Shown here in pieces: positions 9,865 through 24,800 of a stretch of 64,000 nucleotides of DNA. The DNA comes from Syngnathus acus (Eukaryota > Chordata > Actinopteri > Syngnathiformes > Syngnathidae). The stretch is from the NCBI RefSeq assembly GCF_901709675.1, contig NC_051106.1, forward strand, positions 4,536,001-4,600,000. The letters run 5' to 3'. How positions within the stretch are numbered: the stretch's first letter is position 1; every line of letters starts with the position of its first letter. A model generated the notes under the pieces. The model saw only the letters and a list, made by a program, of their open reading frames with translations, ran no database searches and was not told the origin of the DNA. The position numbers and the translations under genes were made by a program.

Positions 9865-12800
9865 GTTGGTGCTAATGCTAGTCTGCAAGCTTCCTTGTTT
9901 TGAGTCACGTGGGTTTGTTTTGTTTTTGGGGAGTCGCTCACATGGCACGTTTTTGAGCTGCACATGGGATCTGTCAGGGAAACACGCAATTTGAATTTAA
10001 TTATTGAATAGGTGGATTTTCTTATACATTTTTTTAGAGTGACTTTGCAATCTGTGCGTTTTGTCCTCAATGAAACACGTTTGTTGTTATGGATATGTGA
10101 ACATACTATATCAGGGGTGTCAAACTTATTTTTGTCGCGGGCTGCATCATAGTCATGGTTTCCTTCGAAGGGCCATTGAAATTACCAACCCAAATAAATG
10201 TCTGAATGTCTCAAATTATATATAGTGTACGGTACTCAACAAACTAGTGAATGACTAGATGAATAACTAGTTTTCAAAACAGAGACTAAGAAAAACTGTT
10301 AACATATTTAAAAAATATGAATGGTAATAAAAATTGCTCGCGATAGATCGATTTTTTTTTAAGTCAAAACAATTTTAATATTGACATATGAATTTGATGC
10401 ACAATTTGTCTTCGCGGGCCACATCAAATGATGTGGCGGGCCGTATCTGGCCCCCGGGCCTTGAGTTTGACACGTGTACTATCTGTTCTGTATGGACTAT
10501 ATACAACTCCCCTAGATTTTACATGATGCAGGCCAATGTTTCTTCCAACATTCTCTGTAATGCAGTTTGTGAAAGAATAGCTTGTACATTTGCAGAGAGT
10601 GTTTAGTGGAGATAGTCAACTTACAGACTTTTAAATTGGCCAAAAGAATGCTTCTGCTGCTTGTTCGCTTAGCAGCGGTCTGGCGCACAAGTTGCGAGAA
10701 GAAACGCACGTTTGCATATCGCAAGCGCATGAAAAGCTGAGCCAGATATGAATGCGGAACGACGAGGAGAGAGCGCCGAGTAGCCTGGCTGCTCTCATGA
10801 ATGAGGATGGTTAAACGGTGTTGTGGGTAAGGGGGGGTGCTTTGGAAAAAAATGGCCAGCCCCTTCTCCACAGTGTTTAGGGACGGTGCAGGATGCCCGC
10901 TCTGATAGTGCCAGCTGAATTCCCCAGGTCTCCGTCTCCGTGTCCTAATCTCTTTAGGTGTGATGTGCCCTGGAGAAGTTTGAGCACAGCCCCGCGGGCA
11001 CACTGTTGTCTAGGAATGTGGAGTGTGGAAATGATGGGGATTACGGGAAGACCGGTGTGGGTGCCCATGCTCCACTATCACAAAGACTCTTGGCAACCTC
11101 GCTGCTCCCCCGTTGAGTCAATATCTTCCATTTTTGGAGGGAGACTGGCTGCAGAACTGCCTCACCGTGAGATGCTTTTGCTCACTCGGTTTGATTTATG
11201 TTGAAGGGAAGGCGGCGCTCGGGGAAAATGAGAAGCTGACGAAGGACAAGAAAATGTGGAAACGGTGGCAAGTAGCTGGCTGCTCGTGCCAAGTGAAACG
11301 GAGCTGGAAAGTGTTTAAGCTGTGCAGGTGGAGTTCTGACTTCATGCTCCATTAGACTGATAAGAGTTAGGGATCCTCGTGTGGCACCGATTGTAGGCTT
11401 TAAATCACTGTAACAGTAAGCTTGCAAAAATATGAGCGTCATTCAGTGTGCCATCAACCTTTTTGACTGCTTATATGTCGATATGTTCATGTTCGGATAA
11501 TGCAGTGCATTAGTACATCCCAATATTGAGGTCAATTGAGGTCAGCAAGTAAATATGAACATTTGTGATTAACAATTTTCTTCTCTTTGTTTTTTTTATT
11601 TTGTGAAGCCCTCACAACAGCCACAAACACAACTACAGTATATTAGTCCAGCTGCTTACACAAACTCATCAAATAAAATGAAATAATGCTCTTTTTGTGG
11701 ATAATAAAGGGATGGAAATTTGGAAATACTTTTTTACGTAAATTTGATGAATCAGTTAATAAAGAGGCAGCTTGATTGATTATTAAATTAATCATTAGTC
11801 ACATGTGTAAGCTAATGGAATCAGTATTACGCAATATCCCTTATGGATGATTTGGATCAGAATCTGCTGCATAAAATCCTGATCGGAACCCCTCCACAAC
11901 TAAAAAAAGCCAAGTGATGGCGACAATTTGCTCCAGGAACAATTTTTCATTCATTTCCGTTCTGTATAATGCAAAATTGGTTTTGAGGACATTCTTGAAT
12001 TTAATGGCACTTTCTCTCTCGTGCCGGTAGAGGGTGCTGTCTTGAACCCCAACCTTTATCAGTGTCAGTTAATCTGAACCAAATTTCAATTTTCATGAGT
12101 GGGAGATGTAAACACTGGGTGAGAAATCAGCATAATTTGAAACGCTCTGGGTGTATTCTGGCACAAATGGGTTTGTGCCCAGCTACATTAAAGCTTGCTC
12201 AAATAGCTTTTAGGAGTGAGGGGGGGTCTCCTTTCATTCTGTGTTGTGCCTCACACAGAGCTTGTCAAGAAATTGTGCAGCCGACTCTCCTTTTTGCAGC
12301 TTACCTCATTCTGTGACTGTCAGCGGCGTCGCCTTTTTTTTTCTCTTCTCTGTTTGTGCCCAACGGACTGAAGGCGACACTGAGACACTGGCAGAGAGTG
12401 GCAGAAGAAAGACCCCGACGCACGGGGAGGATGGGACCGGAAGCATTCTTCTCAGATCAGCATATGTGTGACAGTGCATCGGAGAGGGTGTCTAATGGCT
12501 TGTGTGTACGTGCGTGCCAAGGAAGGGAGGGGGAGGCGTCAGGGGAGAGGCAAGCGCTGAAGAGAATGAGCGTGCCGCTTAGGAAATGTCACACTGGGAA
12601 GATTTGCAGGTTTTGATCCTAGCAAATTAATGCAAAACCCCAGTGCAAGTATTTGATTTGGGAAAACTTTGGGAGCAGACTTGTCTCTTAATAATAATTA
12701 TTGGGTTTACATTAATTTCCTCCCCCATTCTCTTCCACAGGAGAGCTGATCACCACTGCCTGTGAGCTGGGGGTAAGTATTAGCGCTATTGTTTAATCAA

Positions 12801-15800
12801 TTCACTCATTAACTCTTAGAAGCATTAAGCAAGTTTAATTAAGCATGGGCAGAAAGCAGATTAATTCAGTTTCAGTCCACAGGTTTCCCCCCCTCCCCCT
12901 TCTTCTCTTTACACTTATTTTACCAAGTTGCAAGTAGAGAATGCTATAATTTGCAACCCGTTTTTCAAATCCAATTAAAGTCAATAGTAAGGCGATGGCT
13001 TTTGTAGGCTTTGCCTTATGTACGGTATAAGGCTTATTATATCCACCCCTCTTTTTTGTATGTGTGTAAGCCGCAAAGAATGAACTAAATCGGGTTAACA
13101 GTTATAATAAGTTTTATTATTTAATAAACTTTATTACGCCGCTGTGATCCTTTTAGGGAGGCTGTGTCGGTGTCACTATGCCAGTAATCCTGCCGTTAGG
13201 GCTGCAGTCCGTGTGGCCTGCCCGGCTGCTTCGTGGGCCTCCCAAAGGCCTCGTAGGCCACCCCTGTGTCCCAGGCTGCCCGTTTTCATCCCAAGAGCTT
13301 CTTCCATTTCGGCACCCTGACTTTTTTTTTTTTTTCCTCTCTCAGCTATCCTAAAATTGAATCTGTGCTCTCATGTCATTCTTTGAGACTCACGTTCTCT
13401 GACCTTGATAGTTTTCAAGTACGCCATGTTCTTCCAACATTGACCGACAAAGTAGTCAAACTCACCTTTCCGCAATGTCTTCAGATGAAGCGCTGCCCCC
13501 TTCTCTTCTGCTAGTGTGACTCATGTTATCAGTGCCAGGAAATGAATCTGTCTTTAATGACTGAGCCCTTATCTGGGCAAAGGAGACTTAGCGGCTAATT
13601 GCTGTGATTGCTGAGATCCCCCCAGACGAGAAGGACTGCGGCTCGGAGGTGGTTTTGGGGGGGGGCTGGGGCGGGCGGAGATCACGTGTTGTGCGGCGTG
13701 CTCTCGGGAGCCGCACTGTCCTTGGGAAGAGGCCAAGGAAAGACAAGTGAAGAGTGCAAGGAGGGAGTTTTCTTTGGTGTCGTTCAGTTTGGATTCCACC
13801 TAACCCGTTCACAAATGTATGAAACAATATGAAAGTGAACCACTAACTTTGTTACAATTTTGTCTAGGTGGCCCATCCGCCCGGATACCCGATCTTCACG
13901 CTGCTATCTCACCTGGCTATGCGTCTCCTGCCGACACTTTCACCAGCTCACAGCGTCAACCTCATGAGCAGCGTGCTGGGGGCAGTGGCATGTGGCACCC
14001 TCTGCATGACTGTATGCAGGTAGGCAGACCCTTGGAGCTGCACAGAAAAACAGTTTAAGCGTGTCCGTGCATCTCAAATCAAGATCTGTTGAAAGTTCAT
14101 TCATTTTAGTATAGTTGAGATTCATTAAATAAAATCCCCTTCTTAAAAAACATTTTATTTCTTACCATATTTCTTGAAATTATTATTTCATATATTTTTT
14201 CAAAATAATTATTTGATATCATTTCACTCCCTGTGTGGTGACTATCTGACACATTTTGGGTTGAACTCCTCCCACATCTGAAAAGGCCAATGCGTAATAA
14301 CATCACTGGACAAATATGCACACAGGAAATTGATTGAAGGGTGAGTGTTGACATTCTTGCACTACTTTTTTTTTTCTTCTTACATCTGGATGCAGTGTGA
14401 GGCACAGAGTGGCATTTTGGGGTCCTGACAGCCTGGTGCTGATGTCCCTAATCCTCTGATCAGCATTCAGGAGCAGAGCTGGTGCTGCCCTCCCCCTGCC
14501 ACAACCCTGCCCAGCCTGTTTACCCATCAGCCACCCGTTGCGAGTTAGCGCTAGCTGGTGTGTGTGTATGTATATCACAATTATCATGCCCTCCAACCCC
14601 CCCACACCATCACATCGCTGTATTCCTGCGACCCCCCGCGTTGCCCAGCGTGCGCCCAATCCTGACATGGCACGATTTCTAATCTGCCGCTTCTTGCCTC
14701 CTGGGTCGAAAAAGGAACACCATCACAAACTCTGTCCTGCCCTCTCTTATAACTTGCCTCACTCTCCTGCACATGATGACACTTTTTGGTCCTGTCTGTA
14801 CAATTTAGATTGGTCAATAATTTGTAAAAAATAAATAAATAGCAGAATAATATGGGCTTCATGATTTTAGTTACTACTTTATAAACAAGCCAGCAGTTTT
14901 ATTATTATTATTTTTTTTAGTAGTCAATTAAACTATCATTATTTTTTTAAATTGTAGTTTATTAAATTACAAAGCCCCATATGTGCTGGCAATTTTTTTT
15001 TAAAACACTACACTTGAAAATACAGTAAATTGTGTTATGTCCAATTAGAAAGTAAATCTATCCTAATATTACAATAGGTACAAAATAAGCATAACGAGTT
15101 AAATTACAATTTAGTTGTCTATGCTCAGGCAGAAGACGTCGTTGCAGTTTGTTAATATCCAAAGTACATTATTTGATTCCCCTTTGATGGGAAGTAACAT
15201 GCAATTATTTACTTTTTTATTTTTTTTTTTATTTACTTATTTATTTTTTTACTTTACATAGTACTATTTATGGGTCATGCTGAAATACCAGGTTCTTAAA
15301 AGCCCTCCCCCCCAAAAAAAAGCACCAAACTACATTAACAATCTGCATTTTTGCAGTCGGGACATGGTTGTAATATATAACAAACCAAAATATATAATAA
15401 AAATAAATAAATAATTGAGCACACTGCATATTCCAGTTGAGCTGTTTTAAATCCATTCGTTGTTTTTTTTTTTGGATGACCCCACAGCTTTAATGCCATT
15501 CATGAGTTTCTATTCAGTTGGAGGACTGGAAGTTGCTTTTGGCCAGACGTTGAGAGGCGGTTACTTCCAGGCCAGAAATATCCATGCTGTCTGGGAGCAT
15601 TTTGGCTCACAGCGCGCATGTTAACTATAGCCCTGTTTGTAATCTCTGGGGATTTAGATTGAATTTTGGATTATGGCAAAGTGAAAAGTCATTATGAAAA
15701 CATCCCGTACCACTCTACCTCAACTAGAGCTTGATGGGTAGCAAGGACCTCAGCCAAAGCAAACACTCACATAGCATAAGCTGTTAAGTGTGAACGTAAC

Positions 15801-18800
15801 GTAATCTATAAACTCAATGTGGAAAAAAAAAAAAAAAATTTAAAAAGCATAAAAGGTTTTTGTCTGTTCAGGACCTCGATTGAGTTTGTAGATCAGTATG
15901 TGTCGTCGTGTCGTAGCGTTAATTAGATAAGTTGCTCAATTCATTCCCTCACAAACAAATAATAATTTTACGCCCTCAAATGAAAATTGTATTTGAAGGC
16001 ATTTTGTCTCCGTTCAAATAGCACATTTATCTGAAATCTAGCCAAACCTTTGAAGTATCAATTTAAACGAGTCGACTGGATCGTGGCGTTTATCGTGGCG
16101 GGGGTTTGTGCATTCATAGCTTTGGAACTGGAAGGCACTTTGCTTGGGCAAATGTAGAAATGTAACACTTCCCTTTGATTTGTCAATTCCAATTGCCTCT
16201 CTTGCCTTGATCATGCGGTTTGATGGTCAAATTGCACGTCTTGATATGTTTTCACACTGTGGCCTGACAAGCCTTTGAGGATGGCGCACATAATGATAAT
16301 TGCTATCGATTGCACTGGGAGGCTCACCGAGGAAAAACACTCGGCCCGCGGAATGCGACGGGCCTCAGACTCCAGAGGAATGCACCCTTCATAACGGGAT
16401 AATCCAGACGGCTCTGTATTCTGCGCTCGCTCTCGTTTCACACTTTATCTGCTAAAGCTGCACTGTATCTCCCCCTACCTTAGAGGGATCTCTCCCCATT
16501 CCTGAGCTTATCCCGAGAAACCAGGAGCAGACACGTTAGCATGCTGACAGCCTTCAGAGGAGAAAAACAACCCTGGAACACTCGAACATCAGCATTTTTT
16601 AGCTTGATCGCGATTACATAATAAGCACAGCAAACATGTCGGTCCTTCTTCTATCCCTTGGATGAGAGGCTCTGTTGATAACTCAGGTAGCAGGAGGGTG
16701 AGTGTGGTTGAGATGGTTCCCTGGCCTTGCTTGACTCCGTGTCAGAGCCAAAATCTGGATGTTGTTTTATTTCCACTCTATCTCGTGTATTATATTGCGT
16801 TCTAAAACCCCCCCAACATCAGCATGACCAATAGTTCCCCCAGGACTCCTTCTCTAATACAGTTAAACAGATGCCTAATGAAGATGTTATTTCCTCATTA
16901 CTGGCTAAGGAATGGGGATAGAGAGGAGGAGGGCCAGATAGACAGCAGAATACAGCGCCAGTTTAATAGTCCTTTTCACCCTTAGGCCTGAGATTGTGTC
17001 TGTCTCGGACGTCAATATTACATTTCCTCAACCACCACAGGCAGTCTTAATAAGGCACCCGGCATGGAGATGGATCAGACTCGGCAATTACAGTTCAGCC
17101 ACAATGAGTTCATGCCGTCTATACGGCAACATTTATATATCACTGCTGTGTGCTTAATGACGGGTGGAAAAAGCAGCAAGAAAAATGGCTGTCTCAGTGA
17201 ATTGCAGAAACATGATTTTTTTTTTTTGCATGTGTGTGTAAATTGCTTCCCCCCCTTTGCTCCTGTAATTTTTGTGTGTTGGGTTGAGATTATGATTGCA
17301 TTGCGGGAGAAATTGTCATGTCAGTGGCTGCATTGTTTGAGCAGAATTGTGTTGATTAATTTTATACGCACTATGAGCACTGGAGCGCTTCCTGGAGGAG
17401 AGGTGTCTGAGTGGCAATCGGCATCCCTTCATTTATTCTCCTCGCTTGTGGAGAAAACTGCATCCTCGGGATGAGAGTATGTTTTGGTAATTGCTCTAAA
17501 ATTGGGTCGTGGCATCCCACATTCGGCTGTGCTTTATTTGAAAAAGGTTATAGTGACGCATAACGCACGGACAATATTGTTTTCGTCAATTGTTAAATTA
17601 TTATTAGTGATGACTTGGACAGGGATGTCAAACTCATTTTTTTTCGCGGGCCGCATTGTAGTCATAGCTTCTTTCGGAGGACCATTATGACTGTCAACCC
17701 AAATAAATGTATGAGGATCTTATATTATATACAGTCAAAGCTACAAAACAAACTGACAAATAACTCGTTTTCAAGTCAGACGAATAAAAACTGGTCAAAT
17801 ATTTAAAAAAAAAAAAAGATATTAAAAGTGAAGACAATTTGCAATTCTAGTAATGACACGAATTTGATGCACAATTTGTCTTCGCGGGCCACGTAAAATG
17901 ATGTGGCGGGCCGTATTTGGCCCCCGGGCCTTGAGTTCGACACCTGTGACTTAAGATGTTTCACAAACTGTTTAATTGAGAAGTAGATTGTTTTTTTTTT
18001 TACTGGCTTTGTAAGAGTCCACATTTTAACAATGCATGATACTGAACTCTCTCTTCTCTTTAGTTTCTTTGAACAATTCTATTACAATAGTAACATATTT
18101 GCCACTAGCATTGCATTTTTCATGAAAGGAAAAGAAGACGACAGTATATCAATTGCAATTTGGCTTTAAAGTTCAAAGCATTGAAACGCTCTCTATGATA
18201 ATAGCTCCTAAGTACCCAGCCTCTTACGCTGGCCAGTGTAGAGCCCCCGAGGGTGTCATCGAGGGCCAGCTGGAAGCGTCCATCGCAGGCCACCTTCTCT
18301 ACGGGTTGCCTCCCCTCCTCAGGAATGTGTGATTCCTTTCCAGCACTCCCGCAAAAAGCACTGGGTCGAGTACAGCGCGCCGCTGATCTGCGACGGCACA
18401 TTTGTGGTATTTATTGTCTGGTCCCCGAGGTGGCGTGTATCGCTGGCTGCCCCGACCGAGCTCCATTGTCATGTGCCATTCAGTGCACAGGGCCGCTGTA
18501 CGCTTTTGTGTGTAGTTATTTAGCACAGACGACTGCCGCTGCTGGCACGTCTCGAGTGCACACTGTGTAGCGAGAGCTTGGCTGGTAAATGAGGCAGGTC
18601 CCATTTTGACACTTCAAAGTGGTTTTACTGCGCCTTTGTGGAGTCCTTCAAGGGGACACTGCTTACCAGAGCCTGTTGTACTATTGTCATTTCTTATTTG
18701 TGTATTTACCTTTCATCTTTCTCATTTATGGAAAATATTCTTCAAATGGGGGACTATTAAAAACTAGACCACTGCTAATTAACATTGACATTGTCATCAT

Positions 18801-21800
18801 GTCTTGTCAAGAAGGTTAATTGCCCACCAGGTGAGGTTGTTGACATTTTGGCAGCGAGGAATCTTAGCTGGATTATTCTTCTGCCACATTCCAGCCAGGC
18901 CTTTGTGTCCGAGCCACAGCATTTCTACACAACAGGCATCCTGTTCTACAGAGAACGGCGATAACAGTAAATGCGACCTCTCTAGTGTCAGTGTGTCCTG
19001 TTATATCCGGCAGGGCTGGAGAATAAGCTGTAGAGAGGCAGACGTGGACCCAGGTGGTCCCACGTAGACTGGCGGGTCATTTACAGCTAGGCTCCAACGG
19101 ACTGTCAAGTTCTAACAGAACGATTTGTCAGCCACCCAGTGAGAATAAAGTAGTAGAAGATGTGTGTCTGAATATGTGACAAGTGCTGCATATCTATCAG
19201 GTGGGGCTTAAGAAGCCAGAACTGACTTGTTGTAATAACTGTGTCCGTGGACCCCCCTGACTGTTCTACACCCGTACAAAAAGAACCCGCCCCCCCCCCT
19301 GCTAGGAGTGTGAGCTTTGGGTTAATTGTCAAGCAGGGAGGTAAACTTGTGTGTGCAGGGGTCCCCCGTTTGCCCTCGCCACCTTCATCCCGGCTTCAAG
19401 TTACAACTAATTCCTGGAGCGGGGCGGCGAGGGAAGACGGCGCTATCTCTTATTAAGACTCGCGCCGAGACGCCCCATCAACACGCCGTGCCCCCCGCCG
19501 CACCCGCCCGCCCTTTCGCACACATATTCGCAAGCTCGCCTTACAGCGAACACAAAAAATAGTGAAGGAAAAGAAAGCCCAAGAAAAAAAGGGGGAAGTA
19601 GTCAGCAAGCAAGATTTTTTTTTTTCCCCCCCTCTCTTTTTTCCCTTCGATTTAGCGCGCTTTCCTCAGAAAGCACCATTGTTCCCCTCGCCTAAGTCTC
19701 ATCAGGCCTTTTGTGGCTGACTATCACAGCGGCAGGCAGAGCGCTGGAAATGTATAAATGGTATCATGCCTTCTGATTAATGGCGGTGCTTATGAGTCAG
19801 GTCTGATAACAGGCCTGCTCTCTACTCAATTTCAGATACCGTTAATGGAATCTGTCTTCTGCGATTGTAATGTGAGAGCGCCTAATTTGCTATGGAGCTT
19901 GAAGCTGTCACCGGCAAGGGATTGTGGGGTCATAAGGGACCTGGCAGCCGTTTGGCCTGCAGCTTGTATCTGCCGCGCTGAATAGAGCAGCTCTCTGCCT
20001 GTCAGTTAGCTGATAGGCTGATGAGGACTCTAAGCCACTCCACACAATGGTGGAAAGGGCCATACTGCCTGACTTCCCTAATTGTCGAGCCCGCTCATAT
20101 TTCCGAGCCAGCGTGCAGGGGACCGGGCTGCTCCTTTTGCCTCCTCTCTCGCTCTCTTTTTTTCCTCTGTTTGAACTTTTTTTTCTGCTTTAGTTCCTCC
20201 TTCATCCGGCGCAACCCTTTAACACACATTTGACTGCACTATTTTGCCCCCCCCCTCCCTCCTCCTCTTCTCCCCCTCCATCATTTGTCACCTCTCTCTC
20301 TTCCCTCTCTGTCTCTCATTTTAGTAAGTGGTGGGTCTTAGCGTATGACAGATTAGGCCAAGTTTGCTTCAATTACAGCAAAGGGGATGGAGACATTACA
20401 GGAGAGGAGGAAGGGGAAAACTTTTGTGCACACATTATATTTAAGAAGCTGAGGATAAAGTGCTATCACCACCACAGCGTTTTTCAGGACGGTCTGTTTG
20501 AGATCAACTAACTTCTCTGAGAAGGCGTGCTGGTGGGTTATATTTCTCATTTGGGCCAATTCACAAAATGTTTTTCTGGGTCTTGTTTGTGATGAATAAA
20601 TTGGAATGCAAAAAGTCTGGGTAAGTTGTTGGGTTTTTGACTGCATAGGTTTAATGTGAAACTGAGAAAAAGGGGCAAAAACCTAGGCCAGTGTATATAA
20701 AGCCAGAAAAAAGTCTCGTTAACATGTGTATGATGTGTGTCCACACGAAAATGCTGAATATATCCCAGACATGCCATGTAAACAAAAAAAAAATGCAATG
20801 TCGGAAAATTGGGAAAAGGGAGAATTTATAAACAGTTCCAAATAAGTCAGCAAAATCTTCAGGCTTCTGCTAGAATGCAAAAACAAAAATGTCAGAAAAA
20901 GCCAACTTGAACATCTGAACTTCATTTGGAGTTAATTATAGGCACTTTAAACCGTGGCAATGTGAATTTGACAGAAAATGGTTCCAAAGAGGTTAGTTTT
21001 TATTTTATTTTATGTAAGAAAACAAAAAAACAAAAACAATAGTGATTTGATATTTTATGGTCATTGCTTTCTTTATGTGATCAAGGTCTTCCACCCCAAA
21101 CAGGTTGGTCGGTCCTGGTCCTGGAGCAGCCCTGGCTGGAGGCGTCTTTGCCATTTCCAGGCTGACTTGGCAGTGGTCAATGGTTGCGGAGGTTTTCACC
21201 CTCAACAATCTTTTCACTGGGCTGCTCTTCTTCTCTACCGCCAGCTTTCACTCGGCCAAGAATGCATCCGAGAGGCGAAAGGTAACTAAATGTTCAAATT
21301 TCTTGTTGAAATGTCTTCCCAATGTCATACTGGACTTTTTGCATGCTAGCATTCACAGTGGGGGGCGCTTTGTTGCGGGCTGGGACTGTGCAACCAGCAT
21401 ACCCTGGTGCTCTATGTACTTGCAGTCATCCCGTGGGTCTTCTACAGACTTCACTCACGCAGGGTAAGCCGGAAGTTCTTCATTCTTTCCCAATACCATC
21501 CTTGATTGCAAATCTGTCTTGACAGGAACTGTCCCTACGTAGCCTCATGTCGATGGGAACGTGCTTCCTGCTGGGTTTTCTGCCCTACATCTTCCTGCCT
21601 ATCTCCTGCTACGTGAACTCAGCCCGTTGGAGCTGGGGGGACCAGACCACCATATCAGGCCTGCTAACCCACCTACTCAGGGCTGAATATGGTACCTTCA
21701 GTCTGGTGAGAGTTGCTTGCTCTATTTGACCTTTTGTTGTTCTCTGGTGTGCCGAGTTTGACTTGGTTGTGTTTGCAGGCAAAGACGCAGAGCTCTGTAA

Positions 21801-24800
21801 ACCTGACGTCATTACTTAGGTAATTTTTTTTTCTTCTTTTTGTACAGCTACGGTTTAGTCAGACGTTAGACAACCCCGCTACCCTTTGAACCGGTTCTAG
21901 TCCGACCGCACCAACTTGTTCACGGATCTCCATCATTTCCACATCCCATCCCTGTCTCTTTCACGAGCTTTTGTTCTTTTACTCTCTCCCATCCAAGCAC
22001 AACTGAACCTTCTTAGAGGGCCAAATCACTGTTTTGTTTCACCAGCAGTTTGAAACGATCACTCAGCACTGCTGTTTAAAGCGTGACGAGCTGTGATGAC
22101 AGACGCTGCAACAACCCTGGAAAAAAAAAAAATTCCATTCCACTCTTCATATCTTTCTCCAGCTGATGGAATGGGGGTGCCTGTGTATCTTAAGGCCCCC
22201 CACTGCCACTGCCCCCCTTCCAGCCTCCCTCTGCCAGGCACCCTCCACTACTCCTCACCCCCGTCGCTTGATGGACAAGCGCACCTTCAAAATGGGGAAG
22301 AGAGGCGAACATGACAGGCATGTCGCACTGGAGACGTAAACCCACTGGAGAAGCTGACACAACCACTCGCAAGCACACACTCACACATAGTGTACATTGG
22401 GAGATATAGAGACTCAATAAGCTGTCAAATCGAGATGGGTATTAAGCAAGAGGCAGGAAACTATCAGCGTGCTCGGAGAAAAACGCTCAGTGACTGACAA
22501 GAGCTGAGAAGAGAGGACGGGGCAGCGCGGAGGGGGGTGCGTGACACTGTCATTCGAATCTGTCAATCAGTTTGAAAGGAGGACCGCACAGTCCAAGGAG
22601 TTTGTTTTGATAGGGGGACGGCGAGGATTTGGTAATTGGTGTCCTTGAGTTCTGTCACAGGATGAGCAGACCGCATGCTCATCGTGTTTGCTTGCTTGTG
22701 TATTTGTAGGGCCCAGTTGGACCACTGCCTGGTAGACCTTTCTCTTCCTGTCGTAGCTCTGGCGGGATTAGGCCTCCTTCTGTCCTCCATGAATAGGTAG
22801 GATGAAGGTGCAAATCGCACAACTCGAAGGGAAAACATGAACTGCTTTCAGGTTAAGAAAAAAAACCCAGCAGTTTTTAAATTTGCATCCCCAAGTAAAT
22901 GATTTTATGCAATTTTATGGAGTTGACGTTCACTAGAAGAAGTGCAAGATCATGCAAAGGGATGCAAAATTAAGATCATGCTAATCCGAGTTGAGCTAAT
23001 AATGGATGTGATTGAATGGAATTTCAATTGCTGTATTATACATTGTGTGACCAGTTTGTGAAACCCAACTGACTAAAATCGGGGTTACCGCTTTTTACAG
23101 CGAAGCTGTAATGAGTAAATGATTCAGAGTTTGGCGCCAGATCCTAATGACTCAGGCCACTCGAAGAAAATGTCCCGCTTAGCAAGCGACTCACTCATAT
23201 TTCAATAGAAAATCCGTTTTTCTCCTGCAGTGTTTCTTTTTTTGTTTTCTAGAAAATATTGCTCCGTGTGCTGGCTGTTGATTTCCATGCTGCTCATCTA
23301 CTCGCTGTTTTTTGCTTGGAGGGCAAATTTGGACATCAGTAGACCTTTATTGTTTGGAGTGGTAAGAAAAAAAAACATCTGCAATGATCCAGGAAACTTT
23401 ACATTTCGTCTAACTGCAGGCATCACTCTGTGTGCTGCAGGTGGAACGTTTTTGGATTCAGGGTGATGCTGTCGTGTGTGTTCTGGCTGGCCTCGGCTCC
23501 AGTCTGACCCTCACGAGGCTCGAGAGGTGGCTCGGCCATGGCGGCTTTTGGAAAACCACGGCCTGGCTCCTCACCATGGCACTACTTGGACACATGATGC
23601 ACACTAATCATAGGTGAGTTCTACATTTCCCAGCAGCCCAAGTTACCTCAGCACAGAAAAGTTAAAGCGAAAAGAAAAGGGGGAAAAATAAAAAGTCCTC
23701 TCTCATGCCTGTTAAAATCCCCGCGCAGAAGTTTTTCCTTGAGTCAACCCGATTTGTTTCTACTCCGTGCTTCAGACCCGCGGTATGAACATGTCAGGTT
23801 TCTCTCCGCTCACCTCGTGGTAAGGGCTAAAGAGAGGCACGGTTAGCACATAGATTCCACTCGCTGAGCTCAGCCTGAGATGTTAGCTGTCCGAGGCGGC
23901 AGATTACACCGGCGAGGTGCAGAGGCGTGCCAGACAGCCATCACTGAGCGGCTTTGATCAAGAGGAGAGCATGGCCTGCGCTGTCACACCCATCATACCT
24001 GTCTGCTCACGATTAGATAGGCAGCTGTACACAGGCGAAGGGGCGGGGCGGGGCGGGGTGGCGGGTAGGGGGGCACTGACAACCTACCCTCAGAGCACCT
24101 TGTAAGCGCGCTCCCAAGCAAACATGCCGACTTTCTTTTCTACAGTATCACATACGGAACGGAGGTGAAGGTGCACCCTTAGTCCTTCTTTGATGCAAGT
24201 AAACAAAGCTGCTATTTTCATGTGTTAGGGAGTGTGATCAGAGCAGCAACGGCGTGGTGGAACGCTTCGGCAGGGAGCTCTTAGCGTCCTTCCCAACAAA
24301 CTCCATCGTCCTGACCAGAGGAGATCTGCCGGGGAACTCCCTCCGCTACCTGCATTATTGTCTTGATGTACGGCCTGATGTGCGCCTGGTAGACCAGGAG
24401 GTCAGAGCCTCACTATATTTGATCAAGTTTCCACCATTGACCGTTAAAAAGCTCCCCATCCTATTTTCATCATTATAAACAAACAAAAATTGTCTCTTTC
24501 TTTTCTCAAGATGATGACGTACAGTTGGTATGTAAGAAAACTGGGACCGCACCTCCCTGGGGTGCATTTTCCCGGCGGCCAGTGGGACTCAACGCACTCC
24601 GAGGAGAAAGACATCTTCAATCTGGAGCAATTTCTAATCCACAACTCCCAGTGAGTCACAAATGAATGCTAAAACGGTCCAAGCGTTAGAGCAGTAGGTG
24701 ATCTCATTAGGCAGCGGAATTGTTGACCCAGCGCTAAACGCCGGGTGAAGATAAGCACATAGGTATGTTGAGTCTTTAAAAGGACTTTGATGAATCTAGT

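Noticed and set aside
10512-11003. A 163-codon minus-strand ORF in tmem260 intron 1
   Set aside because: Composition is that of the intron and no family is recognisable.
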